Of a DNA stretch of 64,000 nt, positions 1 through 9,013 are shown in pieces; the stretch's first letter is position 1; each line of letters opens with the position of its first letter. Source of the DNA: an uncultured Clostridia bacterium. GTDB lineage: Bacteria; Bacillota; Clostridia; TANB77; CAG-508. The position numbers and the translations under genes are program-made. The stretch spans positions 1 through 64,000 of the forward strand of contig CAPPGO010000008.1 of NCBI GenBank assembly GCA_948678575.1, written 5' to 3'. The notes under the pieces were generated by a model. That model searched no databases. It was not told the DNA's origin and saw only the letters and a list, made by a program, of their open reading frames with translations.

Positions 1-87
1 AATTATTATGGAAAGCTTGACTTCTTACAAATTTATGTGTATTATAATTTTGTAATAGGTCGTTAATATTCTATATTAACGAAAAAA
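1..87 (+). repeat. Copy 1 of a promoter-plus-palindrome repeat
   Basis: This stretch is a diverged direct repeat of 29057-29143. Both copies carry a plus-strand promoter-like pair, TTGACT and TATTAT, separated by the same 17-nt spacer, followed about 20 nt later by a palindrome (here CGTTAATAT, a 3-nt gap, ATATTAACG). No plus-strand gene follows; metK converges from the right. It could be an operator-controlled small RNA promoter or the end of a small mobile repeat. The role is unknown. Confidence 0.5.
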
Positions 88-142
88 TGATGGTAAATAG
101 ATATTTGTACAATATCTTAATGAATGACATCTTTACTTTGTT

Positions 143-1285
143 CTAAATATTTATTACTTTTTCCCAAGGTAAATCTTTTTCTCCAAAATGTCCATAATTT
201 GAAGTTTGCCTATACATTGGTTTATCCAAATTTAAAGTATTTATTATTCCTCTTGGAGTTAACTCAAAATTCTCTTGTATCTTTTGTATAATTTCTTCTT
301 CTGAAATTGTACTTGTTCCAAAAGTATCTACATAAATAGAAACTGGTTTTGCAACACCTATTGCATATGCAAGTTGAATTTCACATTTTTTACTATAACC
401 ATTAGCAACAATATTTTTAGCAAGAAACCTTGCCATATATGAAGCTGATCTATCTACTTTTGTATAATCTTTTCCAGAAAAAGCACCACCACCATGTCTG
501 CTATACCCACCATAAGTATCTACAATTATTTTTCTACCTGTTAAGCCTACATCTCCAAGTGGACCACCTATAACAAATCTTCCTGTTGGATTAATAAAGT
601 ATTTTGTATTGTCATCTAATAAATCACTTGGAATTACTCTTTGTATTACTTCATTCATAATATCTACTTTTAATTTTTCTTGTTTTATTTCTTCAATATG
701 TTGAGTAGATACAACCACTGTATCTATTCTTATAGGTTGTTTTCCTTCATATTCTACTGTAACTTGAACTTTTCCATCTGGTCTCAAATACTCTATAATT
801 CCTTGTTTTCTGACATCAGTTAATCTCTTTGCTAATTTATGTGCTAAATATATTGGAAGAGGCATGAAACATTCTGTTTCATCACATGCATATCCAAACA
901 TAATTCCTTGATCTCCTGCACCTTCTGAAATAATTTCTCTGCCATTTTTTGTTTCCAAAGATTTATCTACTCCTAATGCTATATCATCTGATTGCTTAGA
1001 TATATTAACTAATACTTCACAAGTTCTATAATCAATATCTGTTCGACTATTATCATAACCTATTTCTTTTATAGCATTTCTAACTACTGATTCAATATCT
1101 ACCTCTCCCTTCGAAGTAATTTCTCCTGTAACTAAAATTAATCCTTTACTTGCTACTGTTTCGCAAGCAACTCTTGATGTGTTATCTTGTTTTAAATATT
1201 CATCTAATATACTATCTGATATATAATCACATAGTTTATCTGGATGCCCTTCTGTAACACTTTCTGATGTAAACAATTTTTTCAT
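143..1285 (-). CDS. metK: S-adenosylmethionine synthetase
   Basis: MetK (380 aa, normal length) makes S-adenosylmethionine from methionine and ATP in the cytoplasm. The start MKKLFTSESVTEGHPDK is typical of the family. The substrate-loop motif GAGDQGIMFGYA lies near residue 122 and the ATP-binding loop GGGAFSGKD near 265. A SAM-I riboswitch and its terminator lie directly upstream in the same orientation, so expression should be shut off by the enzyme's own product. The promoter sits inside the end of the upstream pseudouridine synthase gene. The gene is a single transcription unit and looks intact. Confidence 0.97.
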   Translation of the reverse strand: MKKLFTSESVTEGHPDKLCDYISDSILDEYLKQDNTSRVACETVASKGLILVTGEITSKGEVDIESVVRNAIKEIGYDNSRTDIDYRTCEVLVNISKQSDDIALGVDKSLETKNGREIISEGAGDQGIMFGYACDETECFMPLPIYLAHKLAKRLTDVRKQGIIEYLRPDGKVQVTVEYEGKQPIRIDTVVVSTQHIEEIKQEKLKVDIMNEVIQRVIPSDLLDDNTKYFINPTGRFVIGGPLGDVGLTGRKIIVDTYGGYSRHGGGAFSGKDYTKVDRSASYMARFLAKNIVANGYSKKCEIQLAYAIGVAKPVSIYVDTFGTSTISEEEIIQKIQENFELTPRGIINTLNLDKPMYRQTSNYGHFGEKDLPWEKVINI

Positions 1286-1320
1286 ATAACCCTCCTTCTA
1301 TTATCAAGTTTATATGCAAA

Positions 1321-1347
1321 ACAAAAGAGATGCCTAAAACGCATCTC
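1321..1347 (-). terminator. Riboswitch expression-platform terminator of metK
   Basis: On the minus strand GAGATGC, a 6-nt loop and GCATCTC form a hairpin followed by TTTTGTTTT. It lies between the SAM aptamer and the metK start, where an S-box leader places its intrinsic terminator. Confidence 0.85.
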
Positions 1348-1348
1348 A

Positions 1349-1475
1349 TAATAATTATCTCTATGTAGTATAATCATCATTCAAAGCGTTTTGCTTTGTC
1401 GGTATTAGCACCTAACTTACTTAGGTTGCTGTGGAGTCATAAAGCCGATTCTCTCGTCCACTCTTGATAATCTTA
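1349..1475 (-). promoter_or_regulatory. SAM-I (S-box) riboswitch
   Basis: Read on the minus strand, the leader starts with TATCAAGAGTGGACGAGAG. It then shows GGCTTTATGACTCC and CAGCAACC, a P3-type arm, GGTGCTAATACC, and CAAAGC...GCTTTG followed by ATGATGA. These are the conserved S-box blocks in the right order. SAM binding should favour the downstream terminator at 1321-1347 and stop metK transcription. Confidence 0.93.
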
Positions 1476-1483
1476 TTAAATAT

Positions 1484-1512
1484 ATTTTATATTTATTGGA
1501 CATATTTGTCAA
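1484..1512 (-). promoter_or_regulatory. Promoter of the metK riboswitch transcript
   Basis: TTGACA (1507-1512) and TAAAAT (1484-1489) on the minus strand are 17 nt apart, immediately before the riboswitch. The -35 lies inside the last codons of the upstream pseudouridine synthase gene. Confidence 0.75.
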
Positions 1513-2383
1513 GTACATTATTTATTACTATTTCTTTATCATTCAAGTAGTTTAGTATTCCACTATTAGTTTTAAATTTGAATTTGATTTTGTAACTTGT
1601 TAAATCTTGTGTTTTCATTCCAAATTTTTTATTTATTTCATTATTACCATATTTACCATCACCTATTATAGGATAACCAATATACGCTAAATGAGCCCTA
1701 ATTTGATGCGTTCTTCCAGTATGAAGATTTACATCTATAATAGTAGTATTTTCATCAGTATTTCTACTAATTACAGTATACTCTGTAATTATTTGCAAAT
1801 AATCCTTTTTAGGCGAATGAGAAATATATACCATACTCTTTTTACTGTCTTTAAAAAGATAATCTATAAGTATTTCATGTTCTTTACGAATAAAACCATA
1901 AACTCTTGCAATATAATGTTTTTCTATTTCTTTATTTTTGAATTTTTCTAATAAAATTTCAAGAGTTTTTTCATTTTTGCTATATAAAATTATTCCATCT
2001 GTATTTCTGTCTAATCTATGGCATGGTTCTAAATTATTTCCAAATTGCTCTTTTACAATAGAAGTAAATGTATGTGAAGAAGAATTATCCTCTGTAACAG
2101 ATATTCCTTCTGGTTTATAAAAAGCAATAATATTTTTATCTTCATAAAGAACTTTTAATTCTATATTAGGTTTATTATAAAGTAATTCATCAACAATATA
2201 AATTGTTATTTCATCACCAGTATGCACAATTGTATTTTCAGATATTTTTACATTATTAATTCGAATATCTTTTTTACGAAGAGCTTTATATAAAACATTA
2301 GGATTTAAGTCTTTAAAATTATCTAAAATAACACTATTTACTTTTTTATTATCATATTTTTCTTTAATAATTAATTTTTTCAT
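1493..2383 (-). CDS. RluA-family pseudouridine synthase
   Basis: This 296-aa enzyme converts specific uridines of rRNA or tRNA to pseudouridine. It has an N-terminal S4-like RNA-binding region (about residues 12-75) and the catalytic motif HRLDRNTDG, whose Asp is the nucleophile, near residue 122. A later GRTHQIRAHLAYIGYPIIGD block is typical of the RluA/RluD group. The exact target position cannot be told from sequence. Its 3' end overlaps the metK promoter. The upstream neighbour is ftsH, separated by a strong terminator. Confidence 0.88.
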   Translation of the reverse strand: MKKLIIKEKYDNKKVNSVILDNFKDLNPNVLYKALRKKDIRINNVKISENTIVHTGDEITIYIVDELLYNKPNIELKVLYEDKNIIAFYKPEGISVTEDNSSSHTFTSIVKEQFGNNLEPCHRLDRNTDGIILYSKNEKTLEILLEKFKNKEIEKHYIARVYGFIRKEHEILIDYLFKDSKKSMVYISHSPKKDYLQIITEYTVISRNTDENTTIIDVNLHTGRTHQIRAHLAYIGYPIIGDGKYGNNEINKKFGMKTQDLTSYKIKFKFKTNSGILNYLNDKEIVINNVLDKYVQ

Positions 2384-2429
2384 ATTGTTATTATAAGTAA
2401 AAAAATGAAATTTATCAAGCTTTTTTCCC

Positions 2430-2463
2430 TAAAAAAGCTCTGTTCAAATATATGAACAGAGCT
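2430..2463 (-). terminator. Intrinsic terminator after ftsH
   Basis: AGCTCTGTTC and GAACAGAGCT form a perfect 10-bp stem with an 8-nt loop. On the minus strand it is followed by a T run. It closes the FemX-alr-DUF1189-ftsH direction of transcription. Confidence 0.85.
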
Positions 2464-2509
2464 AAATTTAAAATAAATTATATATTTTTATAAGTTTTAG
2501 AGAAAATTT

Positions 2510-4330
2510 CTATTTAAAAAATTCTTGAAATTCTTCCTCTGATATTGTTTCTTTTTCTAACAATGCCAATGCAACTTGATCTAATATATCTCTATGTTCT
2601 ATTAGAATTTTTTGTGCTGTAATATAAGCATTATCTATAAGAAGTTTTACTTGATTTCCCACTTCATTAAAAATATTTTCTCCATACATTTGTAATTCAT
2701 AAGGTTCATCTACTTTTAAAGATATTTGACCTAATGTATCACTCATACCATAAATAGTAAGCATATCTCTTGCAATACCAGTTGCTACTTCTATATCATT
2801 ACTTGCACCAGTCGAAATTTCATTTAAAGAAATTTTTTCTGCTGCTCTACCACCCATTAATGCTACCATTTTTTCTAGCAATTCTGTTCTTGAAATATAG
2901 AACTTGTCTTCGTTTGTTTTATACATTGTATATCCACCAGCTAGACCTCTTGGTATAATTGAAACTTCTTTTACATCAGTTTGCGTTTGTAAAAATTTAC
3001 TAACAACAGCATGTCCAGCTTCATGATATGCTGTAAGTTTTTTGTCTTTTTCTGAAACTACTCTATTGTGTTTTTCTAAACCAACTGTTATTTTCTTTAC
3101 AGCATTTTCTATATCAGCTTTTGTAATTACTTCATGCTTTTCTCTTGCAGCTATAATTGCAGCTTCGTTTAAAACATTTGCAAGTTCTGCACCGGTAAAT
3201 CCAGCTGTATCTCCTGCAAATTCTCTAAAATCAACATCATCAGCAAGCTTTTTGTTTTTACTATGAAGTTTTAATATTTCTTCTCTACCATTTAAGTCTG
3301 GTGCTGGTATTGTAATTTGTCTATCAAATCTTCCTGGACGTAGTAAAGCTTTATCAAGCATTTCTGGTCTATTTGTTGCTGCCAATACTATAATAGTTTC
3401 ATTACTTGCAAAACCATCCATTTCAACTAATAATTGATTTAATGTTTGATTATTTTCACTTTCTGCACCACTACTACTTGTTCTTCTTGAACCAATAGCA
3501 TCAATTTCATCTATAAATATAATACATGGTGCCATTTTTTTAGCTTTATCAAATAATTTTCTTACCCTAGATGCTCCAAGTCCTGCAAACATTTCAATAA
3601 ATTCAGAACCACTCATTGAAATAAATGGTACACCTGCTTCTCCTGCAATTGCTTTTGCAATTAAAGTTTTACCAGTACCTGGTTTTCCATATAATAAAAT
3701 TCCTTTTGGAATTTTAGCTCCCATATCTAAGTAAGCTTTTGGATTTTTTAAGAAATCAACAATTTCTATAAGCTCACCTTTTTCTTCATCTAAACCAGCA
3801 ACATCTTCAAATTTAACCCCAGTTTTCTTATTTTCTTCTCCACCATATACTTTTCCGTTACTATCTCCACCAAGACCTTGCATTTTAAATATCATTACCA
3901 TTAAAACAACAAGTAAAATGGTTGGTAACATAGAAAAAATAGTATCTGATGTTTTTAAAATTGGATTAATACCTTCTTGTTTTAATTCTATTTTAATTCC
4001 TTCTTTATCTACTTTATCTTGTACTAATTCCATAAAAGCTTGTAAGCTTGGAACTAAAACTGTTTTTTGTCTTTCTTCTTCTTCGCCACTACCTTTATAA
4101 GTAACTGTTATTGAACTACTACCTGCTGTCATTTTGATTTTTTCTATTTTATTTTCATTAATGTCTGTAATAAGTTCTGTATATGCAACTTCTCTTTCTT
4201 TTTTCTCATTATACATTTTATAGCCAAAATAACTTGCGATTATTAATGCTACAATAGCTACAATAACTAAACATGTTACTAAAAATTTGTCTTGTTTCTT
4301 ATCGTTATTGTTATTATTTTTGCTTGACAT
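2510..4330 (-). CDS. ftsH: ATP-dependent zinc metalloprotease FtsH
   Basis: FtsH (606 aa) is a membrane-anchored hexameric protease that unfolds and degrades misfolded membrane proteins and short-lived regulators. Transmembrane segments lie at about residues 16-36 and 132-150 around an extracytoplasmic domain. The AAA domain has Walker A GKPGTGKT near 216 (GPPGTGKT in most homologues), Walker B IIFIDEIDAIG, and an SRH region ending RPGRFDRQ. The zinc site HEAGH lies near 438. The ATG has a good AGGAGG ribosome site. It lies 9 nt after the DUF1189 gene, probably in the same operon. Confidence 0.97.
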   Translation of the reverse strand: MSSKNNNNNDKKQDKFLVTCLVIVAIVALIIASYFGYKMYNEKKEREVAYTELITDINENKIEKIKMTAGSSSITVTYKGSGEEEERQKTVLVPSLQAFMELVQDKVDKEGIKIELKQEGINPILKTSDTIFSMLPTILLVVLMVMIFKMQGLGGDSNGKVYGGEENKKTGVKFEDVAGLDEEKGELIEIVDFLKNPKAYLDMGAKIPKGILLYGKPGTGKTLIAKAIAGEAGVPFISMSGSEFIEMFAGLGASRVRKLFDKAKKMAPCIIFIDEIDAIGSRRTSSSGAESENNQTLNQLLVEMDGFASNETIIVLAATNRPEMLDKALLRPGRFDRQITIPAPDLNGREEILKLHSKNKKLADDVDFREFAGDTAGFTGAELANVLNEAAIIAAREKHEVITKADIENAVKKITVGLEKHNRVVSEKDKKLTAYHEAGHAVVSKFLQTQTDVKEVSIIPRGLAGGYTMYKTNEDKFYISRTELLEKMVALMGGRAAEKISLNEISTGASNDIEVATGIARDMLTIYGMSDTLGQISLKVDEPYELQMYGENIFNEVGNQVKLLIDNAYITAQKILIEHRDILDQVALALLEKETISEEEFQEFFK

Positions 4331-4339
4331 TTTTACCTC

Positions 4340-5407
4340 CTATATTTCTGAACCATCAGGTTCTCTGTTTATAACTGGTTGATCATCTTCCTCATCTTTA
4401 TCTTTTCCTTTTTTTTCATCTTCTTTTTTATTTTCTTCGTTTTCATCTTTATCTTTGTCTTTTTGTTCTTCTAATTCTTTTTTCACTTGTGCTTCCACTT
4501 TATAAATCTTTTGAAGTTCCACATGTTGTTTAATTATGTCTGATTTTATAATTAAAATAGCTGCTATTACATAAATATAAGCAATTAATAAATACATTGC
4601 ATTAAAATATTCTATTACAAAACCTGTTAAACTGTAAACAGCTGTATATATTGTGCTTAGTATTATTGATAAAGTTAGTGCATATATTGAAATTACAAAA
4701 GATTTCGTTAAATTTAATGGAAGTCCTACGATTCTTCCTGTTAAATATGCAAAAAGAGCTATTAACAAAATATCAAGAATATATGTCATTATATTAGCTA
4801 AATACAAAGAAAAAGTAACTGCAACAAAATATGTTATATTTATTCCAGACATTCCCATAGTATCTAAAATCTGAATTAAATCTGCTTTATTTTTTATATC
4901 AACTTTGTAATTATTTTCAATTTCAGAATATGAAAATTCACTAAAATTGCCTTTTTCAAATATTATTATTTTATTTTGAAGAAAAATTATAGCATGAGAA
5001 TAATTTTTTACTTTTTCTTTATAGCTTTCTTCTACTCCATTTGATAGTTCACTATCAGTATTTATAATATTATATAAATCAATGTCTTTGTCATGTCCTT
5101 CTGCTAAATTTGCAAATTTTACTTTTCCATTTTCATAAGTAAAATCTGGAAGCTCACTTTTTATATAATTATATCCTTTTTCTACTAAGTTTGCAAAATA
5201 ATAAGTAGAAACAGCTGCTAGAATTAATGAAACAATTAATACTAACATCAAGAAATATTTTATTGTTACACTTGTTTTTTCTAATAAAAATTCTCCATAA
5301 GTTTCAACATTAAAAATTGCTCTTTTAAATCTATTAAAAAATGTGATTCTTTTTGGATTATTTGTATCTGTAAATTTTATTTCTTTACTATTCTCATTTT
5401 TCTTCAT
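4340..5407 (-). CDS. DUF1189-type multi-pass membrane protein
   Basis: A 355-aa membrane protein of unknown role. A charged N-terminus precedes a transmembrane helix at about residues 48-72. An extracytoplasmic domain of about 110 residues contains LPDFTYENGKVKF, which resembles DUF1189. Four hydrophobic segments follow at about 190-290. The tail is very rich in Lys, Asp and Glu and is probably disordered. Its ATG overlaps the alr stop codon as TAATG, so translation is likely coupled. Being between alr and ftsH suggests an envelope function, but this is inference. Confidence 0.7.
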   Translation of the reverse strand: MKKNENSKEIKFTDTNNPKRITFFNRFKRAIFNVETYGEFLLEKTSVTIKYFLMLVLIVSLILAAVSTYYFANLVEKGYNYIKSELPDFTYENGKVKFANLAEGHDKDIDLYNIINTDSELSNGVEESYKEKVKNYSHAIIFLQNKIIIFEKGNFSEFSYSEIENNYKVDIKNKADLIQILDTMGMSGINITYFVAVTFSLYLANIMTYILDILLIALFAYLTGRIVGLPLNLTKSFVISIYALTLSIILSTIYTAVYSLTGFVIEYFNAMYLLIAYIYVIAAILIIKSDIIKQHVELQKIYKVEAQVKKELEEQKDKDKDENEENKKEDEKKGKDKDEEDDQPVINREPDGSEI

Positions 5408-6519
5408 TAGTTATACTCCCTTTTTATATTATCGCTTACAAGAAGTGGATGTAAATTGAATACTACCTCGTCACCTACTTTTATATCATCTGCGCCAGTA
5501 ATATCTACAACTGAATGATACATTCCTACTCTACCTACAACTTTATATTCTTTTCCATTTATTTTTACTTTAAGAGAATTGTCTTTAAAAATCTTTTTAA
5601 ATTCCATAAGAGTAGCTACTATATTGTCTATAAAAGAAAATGTATCTCTATGTTTGTCCATAAATAAACCATCTCTATAACCTACTGGAAGTATTGCAAC
5701 TCTTGTCTGCTTTTTTGTTGTATAGCTATTACCATAACTTATATTATATCCTTTTGGAAGTGTTTTTATTTCTTCAATATTTGTTTTAAATACTCCTACT
5801 GGTTTAAAACCTAAATTTTTCACCATAGTTCTTCCTTGAAATGCTGAACCTATTCTTACTGCATTTAATCTCATATCAGGATATTTAAGAGCTGGTGTTG
5901 AAGATGCTAAATGTAAAAGTCCTGGATTATAACCAGACGCTTTTACCCCTGCTACTACATCTAAAAATCTATTAAATTGTTTTCTTGTCCATTTTTCATC
6001 AGTAGGTTTAGAACAATGTGTAAACATCCCAGTAATTTTTAGTCGTTTTGCCTTTTCAAAACAATCTATTATTGCAGTATCATCATATAAAAATCCATAC
6101 CTAGCAAGTCCTGTATCTACTTTTATATGACACTGCGCTTCTTCATTTCTTTCTTCTAATATTTTTTCTACTTTTTCTAGTTCTTCCATACTTCCTATTG
6201 TAAGAGTAACTTTATTATCTAGTAAAATTTTAATATCATTTTCGTTTGAAACTGGTGATAACATTAATATTTTGCAATCTAATTTTTCATTTGATAAAGC
6301 TAAAACTTCATCAATTGTAGCAACCGCTAAAAATGTAATACCGTTTTCTACTAAAAACTTAGATTCTTCAATTAAACCGATTCCCATTCCATTAGATTTA
6401 ACAACCGCAATTATTTGCTTTTTTTGACCATTGTCATCTGTTTCATTACCTATCATCATATTTTTAATAATGTCAATATTATTTTTTAAATCTTTTTTAC
6501 TAATTTCTAAAACTTTCAT
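5407..6519 (-). CDS. alr: Alanine racemase-like PLP enzyme
   Basis: This 370-aa fold-type III PLP enzyme should interconvert L- and D-alanine for peptidoglycan. The lysine motif is AVVKSN (usually AVVKAN). The following AYGHG is replaced by GMGIG. KVDTGLARYGF, ISYGNSY, LPVGYRDG and GRVGMYHSVVDIT match the remaining family blocks in order. It sits in a wall cluster, 12 nt after a FemX-like gene and coupled to a DUF1189 gene. The altered motif after the PLP lysine leaves open another amino-acid racemase specificity. Alanine is the best guess. Confidence 0.82.
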   Translation of the reverse strand: MKVLEISKKDLKNNIDIIKNMMIGNETDDNGQKKQIIAVVKSNGMGIGLIEESKFLVENGITFLAVATIDEVLALSNEKLDCKILMLSPVSNENDIKILLDNKVTLTIGSMEELEKVEKILEERNEEAQCHIKVDTGLARYGFLYDDTAIIDCFEKAKRLKITGMFTHCSKPTDEKWTRKQFNRFLDVVAGVKASGYNPGLLHLASSTPALKYPDMRLNAVRIGSAFQGRTMVKNLGFKPVGVFKTNIEEIKTLPKGYNISYGNSYTTKKQTRVAILPVGYRDGLFMDKHRDTFSFIDNIVATLMEFKKIFKDNSLKVKINGKEYKVVGRVGMYHSVVDITGADDIKVGDEVVFNLHPLLVSDNIKREYN

Positions 6520-6531
6520 TTTCCATCCTAA

Positions 6532-7590
6532 CTATTTACTCATTATTTTCTTCTTTATTTTTCTTAAAGTCCTATATGCTTTTTCTGAAATTTTATATAA
6601 TTTATACATTAAAGGTTTATATGCAATATATACTTCTCCAATAAATTCTGTAAATTCTGCATTAAATCCTTTTTTAAATCTATATAGTCCATATTGTGGG
6701 TGATTTTCATCAACTACACCTGAAACACCTCTAAAATCATACATATTGGCACCTCTACTAATTGCTTCTTTTATCATAGTCCATTGTAATAAATAATTAG
6801 GCATTAAATTTCTGTGACTGTTGCTACTTGCACCATATAAATACCATACATTTTTACCATATATAATTGGAATAATTCCAGCTATTGGTTTATCTTCATG
6901 GTATGCCATTAAAAGTTTCATGTGTCCACCTGGTACAAGTTCATCATACATTCTTTGGAAATATTCCAAACTTCTTATTACAAAATCGTCTCTTTTTCCT
7001 GTTTCTACCATTATATCATGAAAAGCTTTTAAATCTTCTCTATTACCTTCTTTTACAACTACACCTTTTTTAGTAGCTAATCTTACATTATATCTAGTTT
7101 TTTGATGAAAAGCAGAGAATATTTCATCTTCTGTTTTTCCACTAATATCTAATCTAAATACAAATCTAGGTTGAATTTCATCTTTAAAATTTTTACTATC
7201 ATCTTTTATTTCAAAACCTAATTTTGTAACTATACTTCTAAATTCTTCATCATCTTTCTTTATATCTGGTTCTATTCTAATTGCAAATGCATTATATTTC
7301 TTTGCAAGTTCGTCTATTCCATCTCTTAAATCTTTTAATACCTTTTCATCATGTATATCACAAACTGGTCCTCTGGCTGAATACATTAAATAACCAAATA
7401 CTGGAAACTTTCTTATCCATACGCAAAGACTTCCTACTATATTTCCGTCATCATCTAATGATAATATAACTTCACTTTTCCAAGAATCTTTTACTTTTGC
7501 CCATTCTAATGATTGTTGAAAATTACATCTTTCGTGACCTTCTAAAAATTTTTTATATTTTTCTTTGTCGTTTTCTTCTAAAAATTTCAC
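6532..7590 (-). CDS. FemX/FemAB-like peptidoglycan bridge aminoacyltransferase
   Basis: A 352-aa protein of the Fem family, tandem GNAT-like folds that add amino acids from aminoacyl-tRNA to the lipid II stem peptide. Recognisable blocks are QQSLEWAKVK near residue 25, a PVFGYLMYSARGP stretch, TRYNVRLATKKGV, and the C-terminal YDFRGVSG followed by LYRFKKGFNAEFTEFIGE. The tail is basic. It is grouped with alr and PBP1A, supporting a wall role. Which residue it adds cannot be read from sequence. Confidence 0.88.
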   Translation of the reverse strand: MKFLEENDKEKYKKFLEGHERCNFQQSLEWAKVKDSWKSEVILSLDDDGNIVGSLCVWIRKFPVFGYLMYSARGPVCDIHDEKVLKDLRDGIDELAKKYNAFAIRIEPDIKKDDEEFRSIVTKLGFEIKDDSKNFKDEIQPRFVFRLDISGKTEDEIFSAFHQKTRYNVRLATKKGVVVKEGNREDLKAFHDIMVETGKRDDFVIRSLEYFQRMYDELVPGGHMKLLMAYHEDKPIAGIIPIIYGKNVWYLYGASSNSHRNLMPNYLLQWTMIKEAISRGANMYDFRGVSGVVDENHPQYGLYRFKKGFNAEFTEFIGEVYIAYKPLMYKLYKISEKAYRTLRKIKKKIMSK

Positions 7591-7613
7591 GCTTTCTCCT
7601 CCACAAAATCTCG

Positions 7614-8996
7614 CTATTTCTCGACAATAGTACCTTCTTTACTATCCTTAACAGTATAACCCATACTTACTAAAATATCTCTAATTCTATCAGATTCTAC
7701 CCAATTTTTATTTGCCCTTGCATTATTTCTTTCATTTACTAATTTTTGTACATCTTCTGGTAAAGCATTTTCTTCTTTAACATAATCTTTTAAATTAAAT
7801 CCAAGAACTCTATCAAAATCTAATAAAAGTTCTTGATATTTTTTAGATTTTTTATGTTGTTTTACAACTTCCCATACTATACTCATTGCAACTGGCATAT
7901 TCAAATCATCATTTATTGCTTCTAAAAATCTTTCTTTATAACTTTGAATTTCATCATCAGAAACATCCTCAGTACCAGCTTTATGTTTTAAATATCCATC
8001 TCTTAATCTTCCAAGAGCTGTTTTAGCAGAGTCCATTGCTTCAAAAGTAAAATTTATTTGTGCTCTATATGTTGAAGTAAAGTTGAACATTCTATATACT
8101 AATGGTTCATATCCTTTTTCTTGTAAGTCTGATAAAGTATATAGATTATTTAAACTTTTTGACATCTTACCACCATTTACTTGTAAGAAATCAACATGCA
8201 TCCAAAAATTAGCAGGATTTTTACCACAAAATCCTTGTGCTTGTGCAATTTCGTTTTCATGGTGAATTGGAATATGATCTATTCCACCTGTATGAATATC
8301 AAAATGGTCACCTAAATATTTGTAGCCCATTGCAGAACATTCTAGATGCCAACCTGGATAACATTTTCCCCAGAAAGTATCCCATTTCATTAAATGATTC
8401 TCTGGCGCTTTTATCCATAAAGCAAAATCTGTAATATTTTTTTTGCTTTTATCAAAATCTACTCTTGCACCAGCTTTTTGCTCATCAATTTTAATATTTG
8501 AAAGAACACCATACTTTTTTAATTTTGAAGTATCAAAATATATAGTATCTTCTGTTTCATAAGTATATCCATTTTCAATAATTTTTTGAACATATTTTTC
8601 CATATCTTTAATATGTTCAGTAGCCCTTGCTATAATTTCTGGTTTGTCAATATTTAATTTATGTATATCTTCAAAGAAAGCATTCATATAAAAGTTAGCA
8701 ATCTCAAAGGGATCTTTGTTTTCCCTTTGAGCTGCTTTCATCATTTTATCTTCGCCTTCATCAGCATCTGAAACTAAATGACCAACATCTGTAATATTCA
8801 TTACATGTTTTAAATCATATCCATTATATTTTAATGTTCTTCTTAAAGTATCCATAAACAAATATGCTCTTAAATTTCCTATATGTGCAAAATAATATAC
8901 TGTTGGTCCACAAGAATACATTTTTACTTCTTTTTTATCAATTGGTGTAAATTCTTCTTTTTTTCTAGTTAAAGTATTATAAAAATATATTTTCAA
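7614..8996 (-). CDS. cysS: Cysteinyl-tRNA synthetase
   Basis: Class I synthetase (460 aa, full length) that charges tRNA-Cys. The N-terminal CGPTVYYFAHIGNLR contains the HIGH-equivalent HIGN. The zinc-binding region GWHLECSAM follows, with GGIDHIPIHHENEIAQ. The KMSKS loop (GGKMSKSLNN) lies near residue 280. The C-terminal DALR-like helical part ends in a short lysine-rich tail. It begins 17 nt after the PBP1A gene. Confidence 0.96.
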   Translation of the reverse strand: MKIYFYNTLTRKKEEFTPIDKKEVKMYSCGPTVYYFAHIGNLRAYLFMDTLRRTLKYNGYDLKHVMNITDVGHLVSDADEGEDKMMKAAQRENKDPFEIANFYMNAFFEDIHKLNIDKPEIIARATEHIKDMEKYVQKIIENGYTYETEDTIYFDTSKLKKYGVLSNIKIDEQKAGARVDFDKSKKNITDFALWIKAPENHLMKWDTFWGKCYPGWHLECSAMGYKYLGDHFDIHTGGIDHIPIHHENEIAQAQGFCGKNPANFWMHVDFLQVNGGKMSKSLNNLYTLSDLQEKGYEPLVYRMFNFTSTYRAQINFTFEAMDSAKTALGRLRDGYLKHKAGTEDVSDDEIQSYKERFLEAINDDLNMPVAMSIVWEVVKQHKKSKKYQELLLDFDRVLGFNLKDYVKEENALPEDVQKLVNERNNARANKNWVESDRIRDILVSMGYTVKDSKEGTIVEK

Positions 8997-9013
8997 TTTT
9001 ATCTCCTTTTATT

